Assembly: GCF_963678635.1 (NCBI RefSeq)
Contig: NC_087062.1
Span: 58,234,129-58,298,128 of the forward strand
Source of the DNA: Symsagittifera roscoffensis
Taxonomy: Eukaryota; Xenacoelomorpha; Acoela; Convolutidae
Length of the DNA stretch: 64,000 nt
Reading direction: 5' to 3'
Program-made: the position numbers and the translations under genes
Notes under the pieces: model-generated
What the model was told of the DNA's origin: nothing
Databases searched by the model: none
Seen by the model: the letters and a program-made list of their open reading frames with translations, nothing else
In this document: positions 31,388 through 44,600 of the stretch, in pieces
Layout: the number at the start of each line of letters is the position of its first letter
How positions within the stretch are numbered: position 1 is the stretch's first letter

Positions 31388-32676
31388 TTAAGCGCTAAAG
31401 GTTAAATCCAAGTACCCATGGAAAGTATCGAAAATTTTCCTTGTTTTAAACAAATGTAACGACGTCCCATAAAATACTAATCTCTGTGGTCCAATAAAGA
31501 ACAATTGTCTTTTCATATTGAATTTGTCACACAGCAGCTTTGTTCTAATCATTCCTTCGGCTACTGGAAACAAGAAGACATTTCTGAAGTCAGAAGGAGC
31601 TTTATCAGGCAATTCTTCATCTAATTCATCGTCCAAGAAAAACCCGTCTGACACAGTTTCTTCTAAGTGGATCTGAATGCTTATCAAATTCAGCCTTTCT
31701 GCAAGTTTGACCAACTTCATAAACTGCAATTGATTTATGATGCAGGAAATGCGGTCGTAAAAATCATTAAAACCCATTCCTGGAAGATACGTGGTTGTTT
31801 CTACAAGCCAAAATAGGACGGAAGCAAACATGGTCTTGCAAAGAGATCCATCCCAGTTAATAAAAGCAGCCGGCAAAAATTTGATGGATACAAAGCTATT
31901 CGGAATGCGATGTGCTGTAACGGTCTCTTCACTTTTCAGACTTGTGAAAAATGGACAAAACTCACGCGCACAGAAGCGCAAGTCTGTGTTTCCACATATT
32001 AATATTGCACCTTTTTCGATAAGAGACCTGATAAGCTGCAGTAAATCCAATTCAGACAAAGCTCCGAATTCGTTCAAAATAGCCTCAAACAGAAGCCCCT
32101 CATGAGTCGCATTCTGTATGGACGCCAGCAAGATTATCTCCACTTCTGAGAGCGACTCACTATTCGGCATGTCTGAAAAGGACGTAACGTAGAAAGGCAT
32201 ATCAGGCAGCAATTCGCAATCTGAAGGACTTCGAATTAGCAACAAATCATAAACAGTTTTAACTGATATTTTCTGAAAGAACCCATCCTCTTTGTCGAAA
32301 TAGAACTCTTTCATTGTTTCATTCAAGGACTCCCAGTCCTCATTAAGGGAAGCTGGTTTTAAAGAAATTTTCGGAATGTTTACCATTATCTTTTGATCTC
32401 TTTCTTGGAAAGTCACGGATAGATACTGTCTGATTCTATCCGCCTTGTCGAAACTTTGCGCCTCTCTCGCTTTTAGTTTGTCGTGATCAAAACATAGTTC
32501 TATTCTTTCGGCCTTTAGTTTCTTTTCTCCTTTGACTCTAGTATCGTTAATGGATCCTGGCACTGAGCGCTTTTCTTGCATTGAGATCAGTGCTATCTTC
32601 TGCTCTTCATTCAGCCCCTCTTCGTCCTCTGAGTCTGAGTCATACTTATCCGTCGACTTTTTCGTGCTCAGCATTT
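31388..32676 (-). CDS. GTF3C1: GTF3C1 coding exon 10 (acidic linker, C-terminal winged helices, stop)
   Basis: The acceptor TTTCCTTTTAG precedes AA-ATG, completing Glu from exon 9. It encodes an acidic DSDSEDEEGLNEEQ linker and the last ~400 residues, including FVSIKFLPAAFINWDGSL. The stop codon TAA is at 31388-31390. The right end of a family A-type hairpin lies about 20 bp outside the acceptor. Confidence 0.92.
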
Positions 32677-35600
32677 CTAAAAGGAAATATGGATTCAGAG
32701 GCGAAGCTGCACTTCGCAAACACAAGCGAGAGAACGGCAAAAAGTCGCTCTAAAAAGGTAAAAGAAAAAAGACAACCTAAACTAAAATTCTGATGTACCG
32801 CAATTGATTTTCACCCGTCATAGTATCTGCTCTATTGCCGCTTCACAATATTTAAACACTAGTGGCCCAGCTAAAGCTGGAGGTATCTGCTTGATAATAC
32901 TTTTAAAATGTACTGATGCGAAAAGTAAATATCCAAAATTTCAACACGAAAAAAAATCGAAGAATTGACTTCTACCAAGTTCAACAATGCTAACTCTACA
33001 AAAATAAGGGCGTAGCCGCTATAAAGAGAATGCATACATAGTCTTTCGATTGAACCTTTAATCATAGATAAAATTTCCAAAAAACGGTCACATTTCAAAA
33101 CATGATCTTTCTCAACTCAACATTACTTTTCTTCAAAACTTAGGACTTAGCTATCCAGTGAAAACTCTTAGCACCTGTTCTTTCAATTGAACCCTTTATT
33201 TGCGATTTGGCAAGGTAGTTTTCGACGAAAGCCTCCGAAAAATTCCCGAAGACAACCAATTTTTTTTCTAACAAAAATTAAGGTGCAGCTTCTTATTCAT
33301 GGAGAGTTCCCACAACCTTTTGCCGCGATTAAACACTTGACATTAGATTGGGCTGCGTAATTTTCGAGGAAAAGTTTTAAGAAAACGATCAAAAAATTTT
33401 GACTTTTCAGAGGGCCATAGCTTTGTGTTGAAAAATTTGGGTGTAGCCGCTGATGCAGAGTAGTTTTACATAATGTGATCTTTTAGGAGCGCCCAAAAAC
33501 TCAGATTTGGGAGGGTAGTTTTAGAGAGAATTCGAAAAGTTTCGAACAAAAAGTCATTTTATTTTTTCGAGAACCACAACTTAGTGTTCGAAAATTTGGG
33601 TGAGGCTTCTGGAGACACAGAGGAGTGGGCGATCTTTCCATTGGTACCATCTTTTTTGAAATCCGTAATTCAGTTTTTGAGAAAATCAAATTTTTCAAAA
33701 AAGTGAAAAATATTGCCTATGCGTCTCAAAAAAATACATTTTTAAAACCCAAATCACATACATTTTCATAATACCCGTTCTTATCGAAGAGAAAAAAGCC
33801 TGCAGTAGTTCCAAATTTGTAGGTTTTGCAATAGTTCCACAATATTTCCACATTTGCGACTTAGGTTGGAATAAAATGATGGAGACCGTAATAAGACACT
33901 ACGCTGCGCTGGTGTAAATAGCATATTACAAACGAACCGATGATGCAGATGTTTAAAAATCAATCAAGATAATTAAAATATGAAAACACGCTTCTTTTAC
34001 AGTTTTTCTACAGCAAAAAATGTATCATCTTCCTTATTATTATTGCAACTTTTGTAAATTTAACTTTCAAACCAACAAACAATTAACACGCATAAAAACA
34101 GGCGTAATTGAAGAAACAGAAACTCGAAACCATATCTTCTTAAACACAGAGGCGAGGTTGCAACTTCGCAAACACGAGCGAGAAATCACAAAAACTCTGC
34201 ATGTAATAATTTTGAATGTAATTAATTAAAGTCACCACACTAATGTTGCATGTAATAAAAGAAGGTATTAAACAAAGTTGCGATAAGTTATGCAATTCAA
34301 AAATCTCGCGAAATAAACCAAGTTGGAAATTTTCTGAAAAGGGATTTAAATTACTAAATTGTTGTATGAAACAAATGGTTTTTTCCGTTCAATTGATGTA
34401 TTGAAAAACCATCAACTGAGTTAGCCAATTACTAATCAAACGTCAAAGCAGTTGGCAATATACTGCTATTAAATCCATTATATATACTTTTTTCGTAACT
34501 CAAGTTTTTTTCAGGCAATTTCAATATTATAGTAGGCCGGCCGGAGCTTTGCACCATTTATGATAATTTTCAGACATATTACTGCAATATAGCCGACACA
34601 AAAGTCACTGATTCAAGAAAATGGTATTTTTAAAAACGAACTAGATCTACCAAAACCCAAAGTTTCTTTCGAACTGTCTGAATTGCAGTTCAATTCGAAT
34701 TATAACATGTCATGAAAATAATTCCAAGCATTAGACTAGGATTGAAATCAAATTTACCAAGCAGTAAATAAAACCACAATCTTGGGCAAACGCCAGTTGA
34801 ATTAAAAATTGAGCTCATAAAAAAACTTATCAATTCCTCTCCGAAAAAAAATCAAGTATAAGAAGATTATAGCCGTTCATACGATGCAATCTGATGAGAA
34901 TAAACCAAATACTTTCAAGCCGAATAAAATTTTATCGCAAAAAATGAAATAAGCAAACTCGAGGTTGTAAACTTACAACTTTAAAACAAATTTCTAGCGA
35001 AACGGTTATTTTAAATAAATGCATGTTCAAAATATACTTGTTGGCCGGATCTGTTGAGAGAGAGTCCACGGCTTTAGGAGATGAGTCATGTGAACAAAGT
35101 TATTAACGAAAAAAGTCTGGTACATGGTTGCAATAACTTTGCAAATAAAAACCAACAAAAAACACCAGAAACGATATCATATTGATAAAATAATTATAAC
35201 GCGGAACAGCTGTTTAAATGATTATTTTTGAAATTATAAAATGCCTTGCCACAGAAAACACGTACCTAAATCAGGGTCGAGATTTGGGTAATCGAATAGG
35301 GGTTTCCCCAAGTCAAGACTCATTTTGAAGTAGGGTAAGCTTTCCATTAAGCAGCACAGCACGAAAAACTTCGCGTATCTCTCCTTTTCTGGCTCATGCA
35401 TCACACTCTGGCGCTCTAGCAACACTCTTTTTACAAGTTCATCGGAAAAATTTTCTTCCTCGTATATTGTTACCAAAGATTTTGTGAACACTTGTTTCGT
35501 CATCCATAGCATAAAAATTTTCACGATAAACAAGGGACTATCTTTGTTGATTTCTCTCTGTAGATTCAGGTTTGCAACAAAACGCCTATACTTCGGAAAA

Positions 35601-38600
35601 TCTTTGAGGGCACGCGAATTTTCAACCAGAATTTGACTCCTCAATCTATTATAAACTGGTTCTGTTAGTTCTGCGATACTTGGAACGTCCAGGAGTTTGC
35701 CCATCACAATTGTCGAGGCCGTAAAGGGTTGCGTGTTTTTCTCGAAGAAGTAATTCAAAGTCAATGTTTGAATGGAAACATGTAGGGCATTCTTCCAAGG
35801 CTGTGAAGGATCAGAATAGTCCCAGAAATTTTCAGTTCCGCTTACAGAAAAAAACTGCTCCACTGTAAACTTTCTCTCTATCTGGAACATAGTATCATGC
35901 GCACTAACCATTGCCACTTTACGATTGCAGTGAACCAAAGCATTATAAAGGATTTTAAAGTGGTTGTACAATTCATCTGAGCTCATGTCGTCTTTGAATG
36001 CATTTACTGCTTGGGCTACTATTGGAAATTTCTCCGCGTGCGTCTTCAGTCCGAAGTACAGCAACATGGATTTGTAGTCGTGACTCATGAGGTATCGAAA
36101 GCGTCTCACTATTGAGGCCTCATTCTTGCCCTTTGCAGTGTTAGGCAGCAGTTCGTGTATGAAATCTCTGATAAGATATCTGTAGGTATTATGGGCAGGA
36201 AAAGGTAACACTGCGCGCATGATAGATAGAGCTATGTATCCATACACTAGCACTGCGTCTTCCTCCGAACTCCAGATTACTCGCAAGTGCTCTTTTCTAA
36301 ACCACCAAAAGAACTGCTATCACGCAACATTTACAATTCAATTACTTAAAATCAGTATTGGCTGCAAAACAACACGAACACGTTTAAGAAAAAAAATTTT
36401 GCAGCGCATTTTTAGTTCCGACCACTCTCGTAGAGTGGCAAGGAACTGTAGCATAGGGTGAGTTTTTCGGTACTATTCTAAGAACCTCAAAAAAACCTTA
36501 TACGTGATCAAGTGGGGTATCCTATGAAATCACTTTCAGTCTTGATTCAGATTCCAAAAAAAAATATTTGGCATATTAATATCTGCGGTGCTATCATTTC
36601 AGCTCGAAAACAGAAACAAATAAGTTTATCTATTCTTTGCGGACGTCTAATATTTTCACAATTTTTTTATTACCTTTTTTCCATGAGATTTGTGTACTCT
36701 GAGGTAAAAAAAAAACTTTGAAGCAAAAAAATCTTGGAAAACTGGCTTTCTGCCAACGTGTTGAAAAAAAATATATTATTTCATCTTTACACCGTCACTT
36801 AATGAAAAAAAAAACCTTTTTTTTTACAGGGGTTTCCCCAAAAACTAATTTTTTATTTAATAGTTTCTTACTCCAAACCCTTTAAAAACCATGCACATTA
36901 AACAGAGCCGAAAGTTAAACTAAAAATAATGTAACCTATTCCCCCTATAGTTATAGTCCCTAGTATAAAAAATTCCACCCTGTAAAAGATGAGTTCACGG
37001 CTACGCATTTATGAACCTTTAACAAACACCCCTTTGTGCTCCAATAACATAATACAATCGGGTACTAACTTTTCTCCGATTTCTTGGTTAATTTGTTTCT
37101 GACGCGCATTGAAATCTAAGATCCTCCTCTTGACTTTCTCCGCATTTTCCAGTTTCAATTTTTTAGCCGCAATTTCAGCCTTACTAGCTGCACTCGTGTG
37201 GTTAGCCACAGCCGCTCTCTTGAGACTTCGCTGTAAAATCCTGTTCTCTCTATGTTTCTTTTTCACCGCACATCTCTCGCTTATCGTTTTCGTCAATTGC
37301 ACCAGGGACATGTGCTCGCATCGGGTATTCCTTCCTACAGCCACGCCGTAGTCTTTCTCGGCCAATGTACTCAATTTTTGTTTAGATGCATTCTTAATAC
37401 AGCTGTCTTTAACATCTTGTGCACTTTTCAGCTGCCTCACGATTTGTCTCAGGGTGGCGTTGGCTTCTTTCACTGGGTACCAGTGGATGGGATCCTGTAG
37501 AAACAGCCTCTCCTCCGTTCCAGCAGTTCCTATCAACCAAACAAAACCACAACTCATCAGGTCAAATATGCTACTTCTTGTTAAGTTATTAGACCAAAAC
37601 TAACAGGCCATATAAAACTCAAAGCATCTAAACCAAGCTTTAAAGCATTTGAGCCAAGCGTGATATTATTTTCGACTAAGACCGTTTATTTTCTCTCAAA
37701 CTAAGAGCTATTTTCCCTCAAACAAACATAGCCAACCGATAGTTGAAAAAGACTAATTAACGCAGGAAAAAAACAGGCTTGGTTTTTGAACACAGTGGCG
37801 AAGCAGAGATTCGCATCAATTGCGATACAACACAAACATAAAAAACCATCAAGGTACAAAAAAATAACAAAAAATGTTGAAAAAAATTAGGTCTACTAAA
37901 ATTTTGGTATGTCTCGATAATGTTTCAATCTAGGCAAAGATGCCAAGCAAAATATTTGAATTTTAAATTAGCAACGGAACAAAACTGACGAAGCGGAAAC
38001 AAAGCCGACAATTTTTCAGCAGACACCACCTGAGCCGAAAAAAAAAAAAATTTTGTAAAAAAATTCAAGAGCCCAAAAACACAATGAACAACACTCGCAA
38101 CTATAATGAACATAGCCAACTGACAGTTGAAAAAACAGAAATGAACGCAAAATAAAGAAAAAAAAACACTTTTGAAAAAATCTCAACCTTCGAATACCGA
38201 AGAAAAAAATAGATGGCCTCAAACCTCTTAGAATTTCTAGAACAATTTTTTTTCTACTTTTTGAGCCTTTTCAGTTGCACTTTTTGATAAACCTAAACCA
38301 ATTTGAGAAAACTGTATAATTGGGTAAAACTTTTATTCCGCTGGAAAATCTGATAATTAAATTCCATTTTCTAAGTTAGAAGTAGATCACGTTTTTCGTG
38401 ATTTTTTCATTCGAACGTAGAGTTCGCATTCCTTTTACCAAGGGAAATGAACTGAACCTAAAAAGAAATCAAAAATCAAACCGCGAAAAAGTAAATTAGA
38501 GCCTGAACAAAATTTTACTTTTTCCTGAAAAACAAAAGAATCATCATGACCTATATAAGAGTACTCAATACATTCATTACTCTTAATATGCATGTAACAT

Positions 38601-41600
38601 GGTGGGACTTGAACCATCGGCTGAGAGGCTAAGTCTTGAGTCACTTTACCACCACTCACTTGCCCTTAATTACTACACAGAGGCGAAGCTGAGCTTCGCA
38701 ACTTTTGCGATAAAAAATGAATGTCTATGATTAAAATGAAATGGACAAAAAAGAAAAAATTCAAAAAACCGTTTTTGTCAATGCAAATTGCAACAAAAGA
38801 CCAAAAAAATCGGGAATAAAATTAACTGCAGCAGTAGAAACTCTATAAGAGCTTTGGGATTGCTATAAATCAGACAAGTTTTCAAAAAATCCTTTTTTCA
38901 GAACTAAGCAGACAAAAAGCAGACAGAAAAATCCTAATTAGCCAAAATTTTCTACTAGCAAAAAAAAAAACAGGTCTCAACTGAAATCGAACTCCAAGCA
39001 TGGGGGTTACAGCACCTCGGAAAAATTGGAACCATCCAGCTATGGGAAGCAAGCCAACGAAAATAAACAGACGGACGATAGTCCGAACAAGCACAAAAAC
39101 TCTAGTTTGCAAAAAAAGGGCCCGGTCGGATTCGAACCCCAAGCCTTTGCCATCTAAAGCTGTTGTTTTACTTCTACGCCAGATGCGCTGGATGGTTGAT
39201 TATATTTGAATTTATAAATACCAAGCGATAATAAAGCTGAAAATACTTGAGCAGAAACCCTTCATGCCGGAAACAATTCAGAAAAAATTCTAGAAATTCA
39301 TAAAATGTTAAGTCGCTTTTTCCCTCAAAGCACACACACACACGCACAAAACTTTTTTCGGTTGTAACAACGGAATTAGAAGCCACTAATTCGATATTAA
39401 TTAAGCCGAAAATTATTAAGCCGATAAAAAAGACACAATGAAAAAAAAAAAGACTCAAGAAATCGAGCTGGTAAAATTACAACCAATATGGAAAGCCAAT
39501 TTCGATTCGGCCGGATGTTTAAAATACTTAAAGCAACTGCAGTGAGAATTGTTTGCAGCTAAAATAAACGATTGTTAGATGCGGAAACTAAGCCGACAAA
39601 ACATAAGCAGACAAATAATAGGCCGAAACTTTTTCGATCCGGAATATTTACCGTTTGAAAAACTGAACCTGGTCAGATTCAAACAAAGGACCTTTGCCGC
39701 CCCACTCGTATTCGCTGCCACTATGCTAAGTGTGAAAGAGACACTACAAAATTTGAATTCATTATGGAGCAAGATACATAAGGAGTCTAATGAGTCCTGT
39801 GGACAAAGTTGTTTACGGAAAAAAAAGTCTAGTACCCGATTGTTATACCCTTGCTTATCGCAAGGGTAAATATAAGTTGAAAGCCTAACCGAAATCAACA
39901 AACACTGGCTCTCTGCACTGTGGTACTGCGGATGGCTTTGATATGTAGTATTTTTCTAAGTTGAACCCACTCCCATTGTGTAGCGCCCACTTGCGCGTTA
40001 GGAAGCGACTGGCGAAGACGTTGTAGATGACGATCTTCTCATTCAGACAAGTTCGCACAGAAATATCCCTCAGCTTTTCCCAGTAATCTTCCAGAGAGAC
40101 CAGGTCTCTCAGCTCAAACTCCAGTTTAGGATATGGAATGGTTGTTGGATATGAGCTGAGGTCAAGCACATCAGGATTTTGCGATGTGTCTTAACATTTA
40201 AAAAGGCATCAGTTATTTGTCAACTTTTCGGAAAAATCATGTGCACGAAACAAACATTACAGTACTTCATACAAAAAAGTTGGGGCGATGACTATACTAA
40301 CAGCCCATCATTAATGTTACTTACCATAGAAACACGCTTTCGTATGAATGTAAATGAAGGCGGCCTTTCTTCGCTCTCCGATAGTTTTACGAGACAAAGT
40401 CACCAGTCCCAGCGCGCACAATATTTTCACCAAGTACCACACCCGGTTCGCGATTGCCTCATTGGACACAATTATGGATCTTAGCGTCGGGTGGATTAAT
40501 CCCGCTACTTCATAAGAGTAAAGAAACAAGTTGCACAGGGCATTGAAATTGGTACTCATTGCTGTCTTCTCGAGAAACATGGCGAGGACCTGAGGTCAAG
40601 AAAGATTAATTTAAAGCATGAAACAGAATTTCAAGAAATATTCTACTTTTACATAAAAAGAATGAATGAAAAAAGCCGCTACGCTTCTCTGTGGGACTGA
40701 CTTATCCATAACGACACCACAGAGCTGCATCAATCACACTCTTTTTTAAACAAAAAAAGTCCACATTTAAAATGTCAGATATTTGAGTACTTGTTTGTAC
40801 CTTCATTGGAAGCATGTCCAAAACATCAGAGTAGTGGATCCAACCATCTCCATAGGCACACGGAGAAACCATGAAGGAGTCCAACTTCCTTAAGAATTTC
40901 GGCGAGAGACAGATGGACACTCCTCGCACCTTGTACAGCAAAATCGAGTGCAATATCTTCGCCATGTGCATCGTGGGCACAAATAGTCCGAAGGTCGTTC
41001 CCGAGTTTTCTTCCTCTTTTTCGTTCCATCCCAGTTTACCCCAAGCAGCCTCGTCATTCTTTTGCTTGGGGTTCTAAACATTGACCAAGTCGATTGCAAA
41101 AGGTGCTAAATTAACGGCAAGCCGAGTTTTTGTCTTCAAAATCATAATCGCTATTAAAAGACTATGACTTCACTATGATTGGGCGAAGAGATAGACCCCT
41201 AGACATCTTTTTGTAGGTGCTCTAAATAGGGCTTTCACGAACAGTTCTTCCGGAGAGCCCGGAAAATCAATTCGTTCGCCCACAAAATTTTGGCAAAATT
41301 GCTAATTTTGTTGGAAATAATTAACAGTAATACGTCAAAAAGATTTTCAATGAGTGAAAAAAAATGAAAACTACTGACAATTAAGATGACAAACAATAAG
41401 CAGACACGAGACCGCTAAAAAAATCTTTAAAAAAAACAGGCCAGATTCGAATCTTGAAACCTTATCAATCCAGACAGGGACGCATTTCCGGAAAAATTCA
41501 AGCTATCAACTGATTCAAGTATTCTGGGAGATAAGTTCTTCAGCTGAAAAATGTCTGATTTCATGTGCGCAAGCAAACTAACTGAAATAATATAAATGTC

Positions 41601-44600
41601 AGATTTTACATGTTAACAGAGATCAGACGGGAATAATTAAAATGCTCGTATGTCGGCTTACCTTTGGAGGAGTGGGTATGTTAGCCTCCATACAACTGTC
41701 GTTAAGTCCATCCATGTTTAAATCAAATTGACTGCACTGTTGATAGTTTTCGGCATCCAGAACACTCATAGCGTTTTCTTTCTGGGCGTGACTATGATTT
41801 TCACTGAGAGACGAAAGATTATTCGATTGACTTTCTCCATTCAGCATTTCTGTGTTTGAAGTTTCTTGATTTTCTCTGAGAAGCATCGATACTTTCGGGC
41901 TTACTTCGTCTCCTATATCTAAATCAGGGGCTTCTTGCAGTGCCTCTGCCACCCTGGTTTGCTCGGCAACAAACTCCATTTTTTCGTCTTTTTCAATGAA
42001 CCTAACAGTAGCTTTGTCGCTTATGAGCTTGTGAACTAATTTGTGATTTTCATCAACTCCAGGTAAGACTATCAAATGGATTTCTTTTTCTATTCCATGC
42101 CTCTCATATTTTACTCCCAGCTGATTTATCAGTCCTTCAGATGACAAAATATCCAAGAATTTCTTCTTCGATTTCCTATCCCACATGGGATTGTTCAAAC
42201 CAATTGCTTTTTCAACAGACGAAACTACATTACCAAGTAATGCGATTTCCATCACAGAAATCTTCGCGAGATGCTTCAGAATAATTGCTCTTCTCAGTTT
42301 TTGCAAATCAGTTCTGAAAAACTTATGTTTGAATTCAAAATCTTCAGGCGCCAATTCAATGCCGAACTCTTCAAGGTCATGACCAAGGAAATCCTTCCAA
42401 AGAACTGAGCCTCCTTTTTTGGAGCCTTTAGCAGTTGGCTTCTTAGCTATCTCTTTGCATCCATGCTGGGAATTTTCCACAGTTGTATCCTCATTCAAGC
42501 AGCCTACTCCATCGCCGTTACTTTTTGCTTCCTCTTGGGTTTCTGTGGCATTTGCGCTTTTCACCTTCGTCACCGTTTTGCACACTTCGACCATCCTGAC
42601 ATTTATACTCTCACTGTAGTTGGCACAAAAATTTTTGTCTACACCTCTGGCGACATAATAGTTACTGCCCGTATAAGCCATCACATTGTTGATTGTGGCG
42701 TCCGAATACTTCAGGAGATCTCTATAGTGGTTTGCCATAGTTTGGTCCGGCTCTATCAGCTCGGGTGCCATAGTCGGTGCGGTGTCTTGTGAAATGGGGT
42801 TGCTCCAAAGCAGTTTGCCCTTGGGATGACTTCTCTGTAACTGAGGAATGTATTTATGTTCACCGAATTTATTCACTCTATTCGTAGGTGATTTGATGTA
42901 CACGACTTTGATATAGCCATCTGCTTTCATCTTCTCAACAACTTTCTTCAGCTGATGATCATCTCCATAACATGGGCGAAGAAATTTTCTTGGCAAAGAA
43001 GTTGCATCCGGATGTAAATTTCTATATTCAGCCATTCTTTTGTCGAAGGCTACAACCCATGGAGGCAGTTTGTCCTCTGACTCATTCATGTCCAAATTAG
43101 TTCGATCAGCGAACCGAGCCAGTTTAACTATGACACCATTATCTGCGAATGATCCGACGGTTCTAACGCCTGACTCTTTACACACCTGTCCCATCTTATA
43201 CGCCTGAGACACAATTGGGTACACGTCTATTCCAGTCGCCCAGTCCTCCTTCAGCCAGTGTATTGTAATATTAATATCAATTATCAACAAAAAAAAACAA
43301 TTTCCGACACAGCGGCGAAAACGAAAATGAAGTTAAAAATGACTTGTCAGAACTTCGTGAAAATCTTTTTCAAATCCAATGATACAATTCTCACCCATTA
43401 CCGCAATATAATTCTCACTTAATTTATCAGAGATAAAGCTGTACTTCGAAAAGAGGACCGAAAAGATGGCGAAGTAGCTGAATGCAAAAAAACTACGCTG
43501 TCAAAAGAATCAATTTCAAGAAAAACAAGCACTGAAAAATTTAATTTGATTCTCGAAGAGCGTTATTTGTTTGGATCAATTGAGATTAATTTTCTTGAAC
43601 ACGTAGGAATCAGTCGCAGAACAAAAGCACGCTTAAATTAGTCCAGCAAATAGACAAATCGCCAATTTCAAAACCACCTCACTTAATTAAAAAAATAACC
43701 TCCTAATTAAATAAGAAGTTGAGTATCTGTTCACGTTAGAGCTTAGGGAGGTGATACTTACCATGGGGTATAGCCATTTAATAATTAAATAATTATTTAA
43801 TAATTAAGAATTAGCCAATTAATAATAAAAAGCAGAACCATGAAATTTAAGACAAGAACTGAACACAGAAAAAGTTTAGACAAAATCGAACTGACAACAT
43901 AACTCAAGCTGAAATAAAAATCTAAATGGAAAAATTGATATATAGCTAACAGAGTTGAAAAAAAAAATTTCAGCGTTCGAGCTTCAAATTAAAGTATGTC
44001 CTGGGCGGATTTAGGGGGGGTGGTTTGAATGTCCTTCTCTCAGGGCTTCGACCCCCTCATCAACCAAAGGGTCCCACGTTTGGTATTATTTTATGGCATC
44101 CATTTTAGGTCGACGAACCCGAAAATTTTTCTAAAGGCGCCAATAAAAACTAATTAGCGTGTATCACAATTCCGGTGCTTCGAATTTTTGACAGAGCCCA
44201 ATTACAGGGTTGGTAATTTCAAAATTTCTAAAACTTTTTAATTCCAAATTTGAAAAACCATAAAAGCATCATCTCTAAAACTTAAAGGGCCTCTGCTGAA
44301 AATTGGAAGCCAGATTTGCAACCACGAAGATTAACCTGAGAGCATCCTACTATAGGGTTGGGAATTTCAAACTTCGTGATTTTTTAAATCTGAAATTCCC
44401 GAAAAAAAAAGAAAAAATCACAAAACGTCTTGTCTCGAAAATTAAAAGGATTTGAGCATTCATATTCAGAGGCAAGATTCGCAACTCCTGAGAGTACCCT
44501 GACAGCATCCAATTTCAGGGTTAGAAACTTCCACTTTTAAAACAAAAAGTTAATTTACATTTTCTGAAAACTTTTTGAAAAAATCACAAAAAGCGTCAGA

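Noticed and set aside
37009-37069. Extension of GTF3C1 exon 8 to the donor near 37016
   Set aside because: That donor leaves phase 1, which cannot join exon 9; the GTTAGT donor at 37069 gives the right phase.
38586-38660. Functional tRNA gene
   Set aside because: Box B is excellent, but the acceptor stem halves do not pair convincingly, and it sits beside SINE-like units. I kept it as a tRNA-like head.
42185-42792. Plus-strand frames inside GTF3C1 exon 4
   Set aside because: Antisense of a conserved coding exon; the residues resemble no family.
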